A DNA stretch of 64,000 nucleotides from Ruminiclostridium cellobioparum DSM 1351 = ATCC 15832 (GTDB lineage Bacteria; Bacillota; Clostridia; Acetivibrionales; DSM-1351). Under the pieces are notes generated by a model. That model saw nothing but the letters and a program-made list of their open reading frames with translations. It did no database searches and was not told the origin of the DNA. Below, piece after piece: positions 45,799-54,332 of the stretch (positions are counted from its first letter, which is position 1; each line of letters begins with the position of its first letter). The position numbers and the translations under genes are program-made. The stretch covers positions 55,092-119,091 of the forward strand of contig NZ_JHYD01000027.1 of the NCBI RefSeq assembly GCF_000621505.1, given 5' to 3'.

Positions 45799-46701
45799 TT
45801 AAAAGATTCTATAATCTGCAAATTTATACGCAAAGAAGTATGATACAGAAATAAGCGTGAACGAAACTACAGACTTGAATAGTCCGACTGCTGTTGCAAC
45901 ACCGTATTGAGCATCAAGTAAGCCTATTCTGTAAACAAAGGTGTCAATAATGTCTCCGCTTTGATATACCGGGGGACTATATAAATTGAATATCTGGTCG
46001 AAACCAGCATTCAAAAGATTTCCAAGACTTAAAACCATAAGCAGCACTATAACCATTTTCATCCCTGGCAAAGTGATGTTCAATGTTTGCTTCCATCTGT
46101 TGGCCCCATCAATACGAGCGGCTTCATACAGGCTTGGATCTATTCCAGTGATTGCTGCAAGGTAAATTATCGTACCATATCCGAATTCCTTCCATGTTTC
46201 GGTCAACACCATGGTTGCAGGGAACCATTTATTATCTCCAAGAAAAAATATTGGCTCAATTCCTATAGAATTTAACAATCCATTAACTATTCCGCCTGAA
46301 GGTGAGAGAATATCAATAAGGATACCGCCAAGTACAACCCAGGACAAAAAGTGAGGAAGATATATCAGTGTCTGAACACTTCTCTTCAAAGTATTACTTG
46401 TAACTTCATTAATCAAAATAGCAAATATTATCGGAATAACAAGCCCTAGAATAATTTTCATCACCGCAATAGAAATTGTATTCCATATCACACTGCCAAA
46501 ATTCGGCAGATCAAGGACATATTTAAAATTGTCAAGACCTATCCATTTTTGAGGTCCAAATAAACCCTTTGCAGGAATGAATTTCTGGAAAGCTATTACA
46601 ATACCGGCCATAGGCAGATAACTGAATATCAATAAAAGAATAAATCCCGGAAGTATCATCAGATGCAAGGGTAGTTGTTTTTTTATATTTAAGTTTTTCA
46701 A
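45799..46701 (-). CDS. LplB-like CUT1 sugar ABC transporter permease (arabino-oligosaccharide operon)
   Basis: A 300-residue permease with six helices and the motif EAARIDGANRW. The start is TTG at 46701 with GGGGG 7 nt upstream. It forms the channel with the LplC-like protein; the cognate lipoprotein should be the one at 46823-48553, since a hairpin but no terminator separates them. Confidence 0.91.
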   Translation of the reverse strand: MKNLNIKKQLPLHLMILPGFILLLIFSYLPMAGIVIAFQKFIPAKGLFGPQKWIGLDNFKYVLDLPNFGSVIWNTISIAVMKIILGLVIPIIFAILINEVTSNTLKRSVQTLIYLPHFLSWVVLGGILIDILSPSGGIVNGLLNSIGIEPIFFLGDNKWFPATMVLTETWKEFGYGTIIYLAAITGIDPSLYEAARIDGANRWKQTLNITLPGMKMVIVLLMVLSLGNLLNAGFDQIFNLYSPPVYQSGDIIDTFVYRIGLLDAQYGVATAVGLFKSVVSFTLISVSYFFAYKFADYRIF

Positions 46702-46763
46702 GCTTATGCCCCCTAATCGGAATATATGTTGGTTAAATGTTTCCTGCTTCCACAGGTAGACAA

Positions 46764-46806
46764 GAAGGAAAGGATGCTGCCAGTACCTGCATGAGTCCTT
46801 TCCTTC
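46764..46806 (-). promoter_or_regulatory. Intercistronic hairpin after lipoprotein gene 46823-48553
   Basis: Arms GAAGGAAAGGA (46764-46774) and TCCTTTCCTTC (46796-46806) make an 11-bp stem with a 21-nt loop. No strong T-run follows on the minus strand. Position matches the hairpin at 37661-37685 in the sister operon, suggesting a shared way to raise lipoprotein over permease. Confidence 0.5.
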
Positions 46807-46822
46807 CAGCCATCCGGTAAAC

Positions 46823-48553
46823 TTATTTGGATTTAACTGAATCGTACCATTCGTTAACTTCCTTGGTCATATCAGCACCGCCCAATTTGTTCCAGTCACT
46901 TACAAATTTATCGAATTCATCAATAGATACAGAGCCCATGATAATTTTTACAAATACCTCTTTTTCCATCTTATCAAGAGTAGTTTTCTTTTCAGCCATT
47001 GTCTTAGTTGGAGCTCCGGTGAACTTTTCCTTTAGAAGCTGATCATTTTTCTTGTATTCTACCATGTTGCGGAAAGCCCCGGCTTTACCGTAGATTCTTT
47101 CCCAGCCCCACATTGTATCATCCCCATTTTCATAAGCTTCTATATTTGCCTGAATAACCTTCGGTTCGCCGGTCAGTTTACTGAAATCATTATTGTTTCT
47201 TGCTTCATCTATTGCTACAAATGCTTCAAGATTTTTGAAGGAAGGAGCAGGACACACGGGAGAGAACTTCCATACTCCGACAGCTCCATTTTCAACAGGC
47301 ATATAGTACTTGTTAAAATCAGCTGTCTTACCCCAGTTCTTTTCTACATGCATATTGAAGAGTTTGACAAGCGCTTCGGGATGCTCATATCCCTTTTTAA
47401 CAGCAAATATTCTTGTCTGGTTAAACTTAAGAGGAACCATAACCTTTTTATCATCTGAAGACACTATTGGATATGCTGTCCAGTCTGCATTTTTGTCATT
47501 ATTGAAATTACTGATCAGAGGATACATCGGATTCCACTGTGCTCCATAATCAATACCAACTTTACCGGCTGCTATTGTCTCAGCCACCTTTCCTCCGTCC
47601 TTGACGCCAAATTCCTTATCAAGCTGCCCTGCCTTGTACATATCGGCAAGTTTCTGAAGCGCTGTCTTTGTTTCCGGCAAAGTACTGCCCCAGGCGAGCT
47701 TCCCTGAGCTATCCTCAACCCACATATTCGGATATGCATGATAACCTGCGAAGAAACCTTCTGTTCCCATACACCCGCTGTATAAATCCTTAGTTATCGG
47801 GAGCCCGTAAGTATCGTTCTTTCCGTTTCCGTCAGGGTCCCCGGTTGTAAAGGCTTCTGCAATCTTCAGAACATCATCCATTGTCTTTGGAGGCTGCAGA
47901 TTAAGTTTCTTTAACCAATCGTTTCTGATCCACAGGTATTGAGCACCTTCGTTCATTGCTATATTCTCGGGAATAGCCATCATTTTGCCGTCAAAGGTTA
48001 CAGAATCAATATTACCTGAACCTTCTTCAGTCATATATTGCTTTAATTGTTCTGAAGCATAATCATTGTAATATTGTGTCATATCCTCAACCATATCTGA
48101 GTCTACAAGCTGCTTGAGCTGGGATGGATTAACAAGAACCACATCCGGCAGTTCTCCGGATGCTAAAGTAACGTTGATCTTTTGGAGATATGCATCTGAT
48201 GTTTCATTGCCTTTTACTGTCCAGGCATAATTTACATTTATACCAAGCTCATCCTTGTACACCTTCATCCAGCGGTTGTCTTCGAGTGTTTCGCCAGGAG
48301 TTTTAGGCAGAATATTTGCAGCAAGGTCATCATCGATTCCCCTGACAAATGAAATGTCGATTGCAGGATCATATTTGCCCAGAGGATCCTTATTTGCAGA
48401 AGCGGAACTGCCTGCTGATGAAGAGGTGGTACTTTGTGCTGATGATGCTGAACTGTCTGCTGAGTTTTGACTGCCGCATGCCGTAAATATTGCAGCAGTC
48501 ATTGAAATAGCCATTGCTAATGAAACAGCTTTTTTTAAATAATTAAACTTCAT
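46823..48553 (-). CDS. LplA-type sugar-binding lipoprotein, transport paralogue
   Basis: A 576-residue solute-binding lipoprotein with lipobox IFTAC (C26) and a Ser/Ala-rich linker. It is closely similar over its whole length to the protein encoded next door at 48804-50522, for example DISFVRGID, KTPGETLEDNRW and FFAGYHAYPNMWVED are the same or nearly so. It has its own promoter (48599-48661) and is followed by the permease genes, so it is the likely transport-competent copy for arabinose-containing oligosaccharides. The start is ATG with AGGAGG 7 nt upstream. Confidence 0.91.
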   Translation of the reverse strand: MKFNYLKKAVSLAMAISMTAAIFTACGSQNSADSSASSAQSTTSSSAGSSASANKDPLGKYDPAIDISFVRGIDDDLAANILPKTPGETLEDNRWMKVYKDELGINVNYAWTVKGNETSDAYLQKINVTLASGELPDVVLVNPSQLKQLVDSDMVEDMTQYYNDYASEQLKQYMTEEGSGNIDSVTFDGKMMAIPENIAMNEGAQYLWIRNDWLKKLNLQPPKTMDDVLKIAEAFTTGDPDGNGKNDTYGLPITKDLYSGCMGTEGFFAGYHAYPNMWVEDSSGKLAWGSTLPETKTALQKLADMYKAGQLDKEFGVKDGGKVAETIAAGKVGIDYGAQWNPMYPLISNFNNDKNADWTAYPIVSSDDKKVMVPLKFNQTRIFAVKKGYEHPEALVKLFNMHVEKNWGKTADFNKYYMPVENGAVGVWKFSPVCPAPSFKNLEAFVAIDEARNNNDFSKLTGEPKVIQANIEAYENGDDTMWGWERIYGKAGAFRNMVEYKKNDQLLKEKFTGAPTKTMAEKKTTLDKMEKEVFVKIIMGSVSIDEFDKFVSDWNKLGGADMTKEVNEWYDSVKSK

Positions 48554-48598
48554 TTGTTTTCCTCCTGTTATTATTTAATTATTTGAGGCCTCAAATAT

Positions 48599-48723
48599 AT
48601 TATAGAAGGGGTATTCCAACAACACCATGCACATGTTTTTACTTTGTTAACTTCTGTTTACCAAGATTTTTTCATATTCATTGAGTATCATATCTTTTTT
48701 TTACTTTGTTAACATCTCTTTAC
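48599..48723 (-). promoter_or_regulatory. Promoter of the arabino-oligosaccharide operon with two operator boxes
   Basis: TATAAT (48604-48599) lies 27 nt after a box at 48661-48632 (starts GTAAACAGAAG, contains TTAACAAAGTAAA, ends ACATG). A second copy starts 62 bp further upstream, at 48723 (GTAAAGAGATG, then the same TTAACAAAGTAAA). Sixty-two bases is close to six helical turns. The regulator is probably the one at 50565-52286. Confidence 0.75.
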
Positions 48724-48753
48724 CTTTAATATAAACCAGCTAATAATAAGCGT

Positions 48754-48786
48754 AAAAAAGGATCATACCCAAACCGGATATAATCC
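48754..48786 (-). terminator. Terminator after the sensor-group lipoprotein gene
   Basis: Stem GGATTATA/TATGATCC (one G-T pair) followed on the minus strand by TTTTTT, 18 bp after the stop codon of the lipoprotein gene 48804-50522. It separates kinase-regulator-lipoprotein from the transport operon. Confidence 0.72.
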
Positions 48787-48803
48787 TTATAATATTTCAT
48801 AAA

Positions 48804-50522
48804 TTATTTGGCAAATTCATACCATTGATTTACCTCTTGTGTAATCTCTTTACCTCCGATTTTATACCAATCGCTTACAAATTTATCAAACTCATCAATT
48901 GGAGCAGCTCCCATTATAATCTTAATAAATACCTCTTTCTCCATCATATCCATAACTGCTTTTTTTTCCGCCATTGTATTTGTAGACGGTCCGACAAACT
49001 TATCCGGAAGAAGCTGGTCATTCGCCTTGTAACTTTCTAATATTTTAAAAACTCCATTTCTTCCATATATCTTTTCCCAGCCCCATTTTGTTATATCACC
49101 CTTATAAAAAGCATCAAGATTGGTTTGTATAGCTTTTGGTTCGCCCTTCAATTGATTCGGATTATTTTTTTCACGCGCTTTATCAATTGCAAGGAAAGCA
49201 TCCAGATTTTTATACGGAGGAGTGGGGACTACAGGTGAGAACTTCCAAACACCTACTCCCTCATTTTCAATTGGCATGTAGTACCTATTGAAATCTGCTG
49301 TCTTTCCCCAGTTCTTTTCCAGATGCATATTTATCATTTTTACCAGTGCTTCAGGATGAGGATAACCTTTTTTTACTGCAAATATCCTGGTTTGATTATA
49401 TTTTAGAGGAACCATAGCTTTTTTACTATCAGCAGAAACAAGAGGGTATCCTGTCCAGTCCGCATTATGATCATTATTGAAATTGCTGATTAAAGGATAC
49501 ATGGGGCTCCACTGAGCTCCAAACTCAATGCCTACTTTCCCGGCAGCTATGGCTTCAGCCACTTTACTTCCGTCTTTTACTCCAAATTCCCTGTCCAATT
49601 CTCCAGCCTTGTACATTCCGGCAAGTTTTCCCAGCGCTGTCTTTGTCTCAAGTAATGTGCTTCCCCATACAAGGTTTCCCGAAGCATCTTCAACCCACAT
49701 ATTCGGGTATGCATGATAGCCTGCAAAAAAGCCCTCAATTCCCATGCCTCCGCCGTATAAATCCTTAGTTATTGCGACTCCAAATGTATCCTTTTTCCCA
49801 TTTCTGTCAGGATCCATAGTTGTAAATGCCTGTGCGACTTTTAAAAGCTCATCCATTGATTTTGGAGCCTGCAGATTCAGTTTCGTCAACCAATCATTCC
49901 GTATCCAGATATACTGAGCTGCTTCAACAAATGAATAGGGTTCGGGTATAGCCATCAATTTTCCGTTTATAGTAGCTGAGTCCAATGTTGCCGTACCTTC
50001 CTGGTTATAAACCTCCCTGGTCAGAGGCGATGCATACTTGTCAAAATATTCAGTCATATCCTCAATCATGCCGGAATCAACCAGTTGTCTTAACTGTGCC
50101 GGATTTACAAGAGTTACGTCCGGAAGATTTCCCGATGCCAGTGTAACATTTATCTTTTGAGTATATACATCGGAGGTTTCATTACCTCTTACAGCCCACG
50201 CATATTTTACATTTATCCCAAGTTCATCCCTGTATAATCTGAGCCAGCGATTATCCTGAATAGTTTCTCCAGGCGTTTTCGGCAGTACATTTTTTGCGAA
50301 ATCCTCATCTATCCCACGTACAAATGATATATCAATAGTTGGATTATATCTTCCCAAAGGACCTGTATCAACTTTTCCATATGAAGAATTTAAACTACTT
50401 TTAAGTGTGTCCTCCGACGCGAAATTATCCGTTCTGCTTCCCGCACAGGCCATAATAAGTATAACTGTTAATGAAAAAGCCAAAACCAATAAAATATATT
50501 TATATAGGTGTTTTTTCAACAA
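48804..50522 (-). CDS. LplA-type sugar-binding lipoprotein, probable sensory paralogue
   Basis: A 572-residue lipoprotein (lipobox LIMAC, C26), a clear paralogue of the neighbour at 46823-48553. It lacks the Ser/Ala-rich linker in its shorter N-terminal region. It starts with TTG at 50522 (AGGGGG 7 nt upstream), 42 bp after the regulator gene, and its transcript ends at the terminator 48754-48786 before any permease gene. A solute-binding protein that works with kinase and regulator is known for cellodextrins in Ruminiclostridium cellulolyticum (CuaDSR, from memory). By that analogy this copy may present arabino-oligosaccharide to the kinase rather than to the channel (inference). Confidence 0.88.
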   Translation of the reverse strand: MLKKHLYKYILLVLAFSLTVILIMACAGSRTDNFASEDTLKSSLNSSYGKVDTGPLGRYNPTIDISFVRGIDEDFAKNVLPKTPGETIQDNRWLRLYRDELGINVKYAWAVRGNETSDVYTQKINVTLASGNLPDVTLVNPAQLRQLVDSGMIEDMTEYFDKYASPLTREVYNQEGTATLDSATINGKLMAIPEPYSFVEAAQYIWIRNDWLTKLNLQAPKSMDELLKVAQAFTTMDPDRNGKKDTFGVAITKDLYGGGMGIEGFFAGYHAYPNMWVEDASGNLVWGSTLLETKTALGKLAGMYKAGELDREFGVKDGSKVAEAIAAGKVGIEFGAQWSPMYPLISNFNNDHNADWTGYPLVSADSKKAMVPLKYNQTRIFAVKKGYPHPEALVKMINMHLEKNWGKTADFNRYYMPIENEGVGVWKFSPVVPTPPYKNLDAFLAIDKAREKNNPNQLKGEPKAIQTNLDAFYKGDITKWGWEKIYGRNGVFKILESYKANDQLLPDKFVGPSTNTMAEKKAVMDMMEKEVFIKIIMGAAPIDEFDKFVSDWYKIGGKEITQEVNQWYEFAK

Positions 50523-50564
50523 TTACCATCCCCCTGTAAAATCAGGTACATTATCTAAAATTCC

Positions 50565-52286
50565 TCACTTGTTTAACATTTGCCTACCGGCTACAGCCGA
50601 ATCATGGTACTCTTGAGGTGAACAGCCGCAAATTTTCCTAAAAAAGCGGGTAAAGGATGCCGCTGTCTCATATCCCACCATTCGGGCAGCCTCATGTATT
50701 TTTACATTTTCTTTCTGTAATAGTTCTTTAGCTCTTTTTATCCGAATACCGTCTATATACTCAGATAGGTTTATTCCTGTTAACTGCTTATACAACCTGG
50801 ATAAATATGAGGGATTCAAGTATACCTGTTCTGCCAGCCTTACCAGTGATAAATCCTCACTAAGGTGGCTTTGAACAAAGTTCTGAATATATTCAACGGT
50901 ATTGTCAGCTCTCTTTTTTTGCTCTTCATTCTGAAGCTTAAATATAATATTTGAGATATCATAGAGATATTGAGCAGCATCCAGCCAGGTGTCATGCATG
51001 TCAATTCTCATAAGTTTGTTTTGAGCAATATGGAAAGCAATTTTATCGGTTAGTTTCCATCGGTTGATATATGTCAAAAGACTGAGTGATACCTTATAAT
51101 ATGCTTCAATTGCCAAACTACAGTTCTTACTTCTTATTGATTTCAGCGGGTCGATTATTTCAGTCAGAACCTCGAAAAATTTCTCATTTTGCCCGGATTC
51201 AAGATATTGCTCAATAGATTCAAAATTTCTTTTTCTTAATGACATTTCCAGAGGCTCGTTTCCGGTGTCAAGTTCAGGTACGTCAATACTCGAATTGGTA
51301 GCCAACAGATTATTTTTTATTTCATTATCAATAAGAATCATTTCTATTCCCGTACCAATTCTGTAGTTCAACAACTGGTTCAGAAAAAAGTACTTTTGCG
51401 ATACCTCTGACCAGTTGCACGCTTCTGAACTCAAGGCAAAGCTGATTGATAAATTGAGAGATTCCCTGCAGGCCGACTGGATAACCTCAAGTGTTCCTTT
51501 CAAAAATGATACTGTCTTGGTATAGTAATACGAGGTTTCATTTTGAATTTGATTTTGAATGAACAGTTCCTTTGGCTGAATAAACAAAACAAATCTGTAG
51601 TTTTCATCCATCACAACTACACTTCTTATATGAGGATTCAAATTCCGGTTAATAAGCATTCTTACCGAATAAAGATACTGAATCCTGTCCCAATAGGTCA
51701 CATCTGAGGGAATATTATCTACATGCCCAAGTAATAAAACTATTGGCTGTTCAGAATGCAATGAGATAGATAACTGCTCAAATTGAGCTTTATTTATATT
51801 TAATGATGCATCTCCTCTCAGCAGTTGGATGAAATAATCCTTCTGAAAGAGATCTGCTGCCATATTCATCTGTTCTTTCGCCTTATGAATCAAATCCTCA
51901 ATTTTTATACTTTTTTGTATCTCTTTAATTGCATTCTCTACAGCACCTATAACCTTTTCATGGTCCTCTGTTTTTAAAATATAACTGACACCGGTGTGCT
52001 GAATTGCTTTATATACATACTCAAATTCATTGTATCCGGTTAGAAATATGACTTTGCACTGAGGCCAACTTTTGTAAATTGTTTCCATCAGCTGCAAACC
52101 GTCAATCTCCGGCATTCTGATATCGGTCAGGACAATATCGATCCTGGTTCTGTTTAACCATTCAATTGCCTCCTCACCTGAGTATGCCTTATATACATCA
52201 AGATCAAGGTTTTTCATATTGTTAAATATCTCATACAAGCTATTAACAATTATTTCTTCATCATCAACGATCAACATTCTGTACAA
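50565..52286 (-). CDS. YesN-like AraC-family response regulator (arabino-oligosaccharide locus)
   Basis: A 573-residue regulator. The receiver has VDDEE, D55 (LTDIRMP) and a lysine in ILKTEDH, where the usual KP is KT. The C-terminal AraC domain shows LNPSYLSRLYKQLTG and VGYETAASFTRFFRKICGCSP. The start is taken as TTG at 52286, which gives the normal opening (L)YRMLIVDDEE and has GGGGGTG 6 nt upstream; an ATG at 52277 would be too far from that site. It overlaps the kinase gene by 23 bp. Likely targets are the boxes at 48632-48723 and 56854-56883. Confidence 0.88.
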   Translation of the reverse strand: MYRMLIVDDEEIIVNSLYEIFNNMKNLDLDVYKAYSGEEAIEWLNRTRIDIVLTDIRMPEIDGLQLMETIYKSWPQCKVIFLTGYNEFEYVYKAIQHTGVSYILKTEDHEKVIGAVENAIKEIQKSIKIEDLIHKAKEQMNMAADLFQKDYFIQLLRGDASLNINKAQFEQLSISLHSEQPIVLLLGHVDNIPSDVTYWDRIQYLYSVRMLINRNLNPHIRSVVVMDENYRFVLFIQPKELFIQNQIQNETSYYYTKTVSFLKGTLEVIQSACRESLNLSISFALSSEACNWSEVSQKYFFLNQLLNYRIGTGIEMILIDNEIKNNLLATNSSIDVPELDTGNEPLEMSLRKRNFESIEQYLESGQNEKFFEVLTEIIDPLKSIRSKNCSLAIEAYYKVSLSLLTYINRWKLTDKIAFHIAQNKLMRIDMHDTWLDAAQYLYDISNIIFKLQNEEQKKRADNTVEYIQNFVQSHLSEDLSLVRLAEQVYLNPSYLSRLYKQLTGINLSEYIDGIRIKRAKELLQKENVKIHEAARMVGYETAASFTRFFRKICGCSPQEYHDSAVAGRQMLNK

Positions 52287-54030
52287 TTTCGTCACCCCCG
52301 GAAACAATAATTTTCAGAATTACTTTCAGGCCTCCCATTTCACTTCTTGATACAGCCAGTCCGCTATTTTCCCCAAATACGAGCTTAATACGACGGTTGA
52401 TATTTAAAATTCCCGTTATCTCTAAATCTTCCGTTGTATTATCCAGTGCCTTCTTCAAATCTGACAGTCCCTCATCTGTCATATCATTTCCATTATCTTC
52501 GACTATTATATTGAGCTGTTTATCATTTCCCTCAAAATAAACTGATACGATTCCACTGTCCTTTTTTCTTTCAATACCATGTTCAAATGCATTTTCTATA
52601 ACGGGCTGCAATATCAGACGCGGTACTTTTATATTATGATACTTTTCAGGACATTCTCCAAATTCCACCCTCAATCTTTTGGCAAACCTCATCAACTGTA
52701 TATTTGTATATACTTTTGCATGATTTATTTCATCAATTAGTGGAATATAATCCGCTGAGTTTCTGGTTACAAAGCGGAAGTATTCACCAAGATACCTGGA
52801 AAACGGTACAAGGTTTTCATCACCTATCGAGGCCATGGTATTGATCATGAAAAGACTGTTGTATAAAAAGTGTGGATTTATCTGTGATTGTAATTGTTTT
52901 AGCTCTGCCCGCTGCATTAATATTCTCTGATTGTAAACTTGATCTATCAGATTATTAAGATTTTTTACCATATCGTTAAAACGCTTGTATAGATAACCGA
53001 ATTCACTGTTTGAATCATGAGTGATAGCTACCTGCAAATCCCCGCTTTCTACCTTACGGAATGACTTGACCAACTGAACCAGAGGTTTGTGCATAAACTT
53101 GTAGGTAGAGAAAGAATAAATAAGTATAATAATTATAACAGCTACCGAAAAAACCCAAACCCATATATTAAAGTTCTTGATTGGTTTCATCACATATTCC
53201 TGAGGGATATATTTTAATAGAATCATATTTAGATATGTCGACCTGGCATGTACCACATAGTATCCTTTTTGCTTAATATTAACATATTCTGTGCCGCTGG
53301 CGGTATCTGTACTGATTTTATCTATAATAGTTTTAATTTCATAAGTGTTCCCTGCATCTTTCTGATTGGAAATAATACCCTTGTCAATAATACTTATTAA
53401 AATCGAGCCACTTCCATTATAAGTATTAAACTGCGTTAAGGCCTGCCTGAAAACATCTTCATCCAATTCAATTTCAATTGAATAAAGCGGATTACTGCCT
53501 AATAAATCCCTTTTTTGCAGGGTACTTAGATATAGTCCTCCTTTATAGCTTATAATCTGTGCCCCGCCCAGCCCTACAGGAACTCTGATATCTTTAAATT
53601 TTTCCATATTTAAATCATCCAAACCGGAGTTGGAGGAAATGGTTCTGTTTATTGGAAGAATGTGTACACTTACATTTTTTATATACACACTGCTGTTCCT
53701 TATTGTAACCAACCTCTGCTGGAGCTGTCGCATGCTTTCAGTTGATTCATATATACTCATAATTTGTGATCTGATGGCCAGCTTATTGAGATTTTCATCA
53801 TTCAAGCAGTCATATTGCAGGGTCTTCATACGTTCAATTTCTTTTTCAAGGCCTTCAAGGTAGAAGGAAACCTGAGCAATAGTAGATTTTGATATTTCAA
53901 TTTTAACTGTAGATAATCCCCAATTATACATATATATTGCCAGTCCATATATAGGAATTATTATTATAAGAAATGTTATAACAAGGCGCCCGAAAATACT
54001 GTTTTTTAAATTTGTTTGTAAAATGTTCAA
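52264..54030 (-). CDS. YesM-type sensor histidine kinase (arabino-oligosaccharide locus)
   Basis: A 588-residue kinase with transmembrane helices near residues 13-35 and 288-308, an extracellular domain of about 250 residues, HAMP, phospho-acceptor H387 in INPHFLYNSLF, N box PVIENAFEHG and a G box EDNGNDM in which the usual second Gly is missing. The start is TTG at 54030 with GAGGG 8 nt upstream. It heads the kinase-regulator-lipoprotein unit. No 30-bp box is seen directly before it; the 165-bp inverted-repeat element lies 37 bp upstream. Confidence 0.88.
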   Translation of the reverse strand: MNILQTNLKNSIFGRLVITFLIIIIPIYGLAIYMYNWGLSTVKIEISKSTIAQVSFYLEGLEKEIERMKTLQYDCLNDENLNKLAIRSQIMSIYESTESMRQLQQRLVTIRNSSVYIKNVSVHILPINRTISSNSGLDDLNMEKFKDIRVPVGLGGAQIISYKGGLYLSTLQKRDLLGSNPLYSIEIELDEDVFRQALTQFNTYNGSGSILISIIDKGIISNQKDAGNTYEIKTIIDKISTDTASGTEYVNIKQKGYYVVHARSTYLNMILLKYIPQEYVMKPIKNFNIWVWVFSVAVIIIILIYSFSTYKFMHKPLVQLVKSFRKVESGDLQVAITHDSNSEFGYLYKRFNDMVKNLNNLIDQVYNQRILMQRAELKQLQSQINPHFLYNSLFMINTMASIGDENLVPFSRYLGEYFRFVTRNSADYIPLIDEINHAKVYTNIQLMRFAKRLRVEFGECPEKYHNIKVPRLILQPVIENAFEHGIERKKDSGIVSVYFEGNDKQLNIIVEDNGNDMTDEGLSDLKKALDNTTEDLEITGILNINRRIKLVFGENSGLAVSRSEMGGLKVILKIIVSGGDEIVQNVDR

Positions 54031-54332
54031 GTCAATTACCCTCTTTCACATTTTTTGTTATGGAAACTAATAGTCTGTAACATCTAAAAGGTGTATTGTC
54101 CGGCGAGAAAAATTTTCTCAGGACCAGGCGGAGGAGGGCGGAATAATCGCTTTATTCCAGCTGACGACAACGCAGTGCCTGGGAAATTTAACCTTCGGCA
54201 ATATATGAATTTAGATGTTACAGACTATTAGTATATACTTCAAGTGAAATTTAAACAAGTAAGCTAATTGAGGGGCACCATATTCGTTAGCATTCTGTAT
54301 GTGGTACTCCTGCTGGTCCTTATAATAATATG
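54031..54332. other. Intergenic region upstream of the arabino-locus kinase
   Basis: Of these 302 bp, 165 are the inverted-repeat element. The rest is AT-rich; a weak minus-strand promoter is possible near 54310-54340 but not convincing. No gene is seen. Confidence 0.4.
54067..54231. mobile_element. MITE-like 165-bp inverted-repeat element, copy 1
   Basis: The ends are perfect 22-bp inverted repeats (54067-54088 and 54210-54231, core GTCTGTAACATCTAAA). The inner parts continue as an imperfect long hairpin. Copy 2 at 62000-62164 has the same length, same termini and a conserved middle (GGCGGAGGA, then GACNACAACG). No open reading frame fits inside, so it is a non-autonomous element or a structural repeat. 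Confidence 0.7.
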
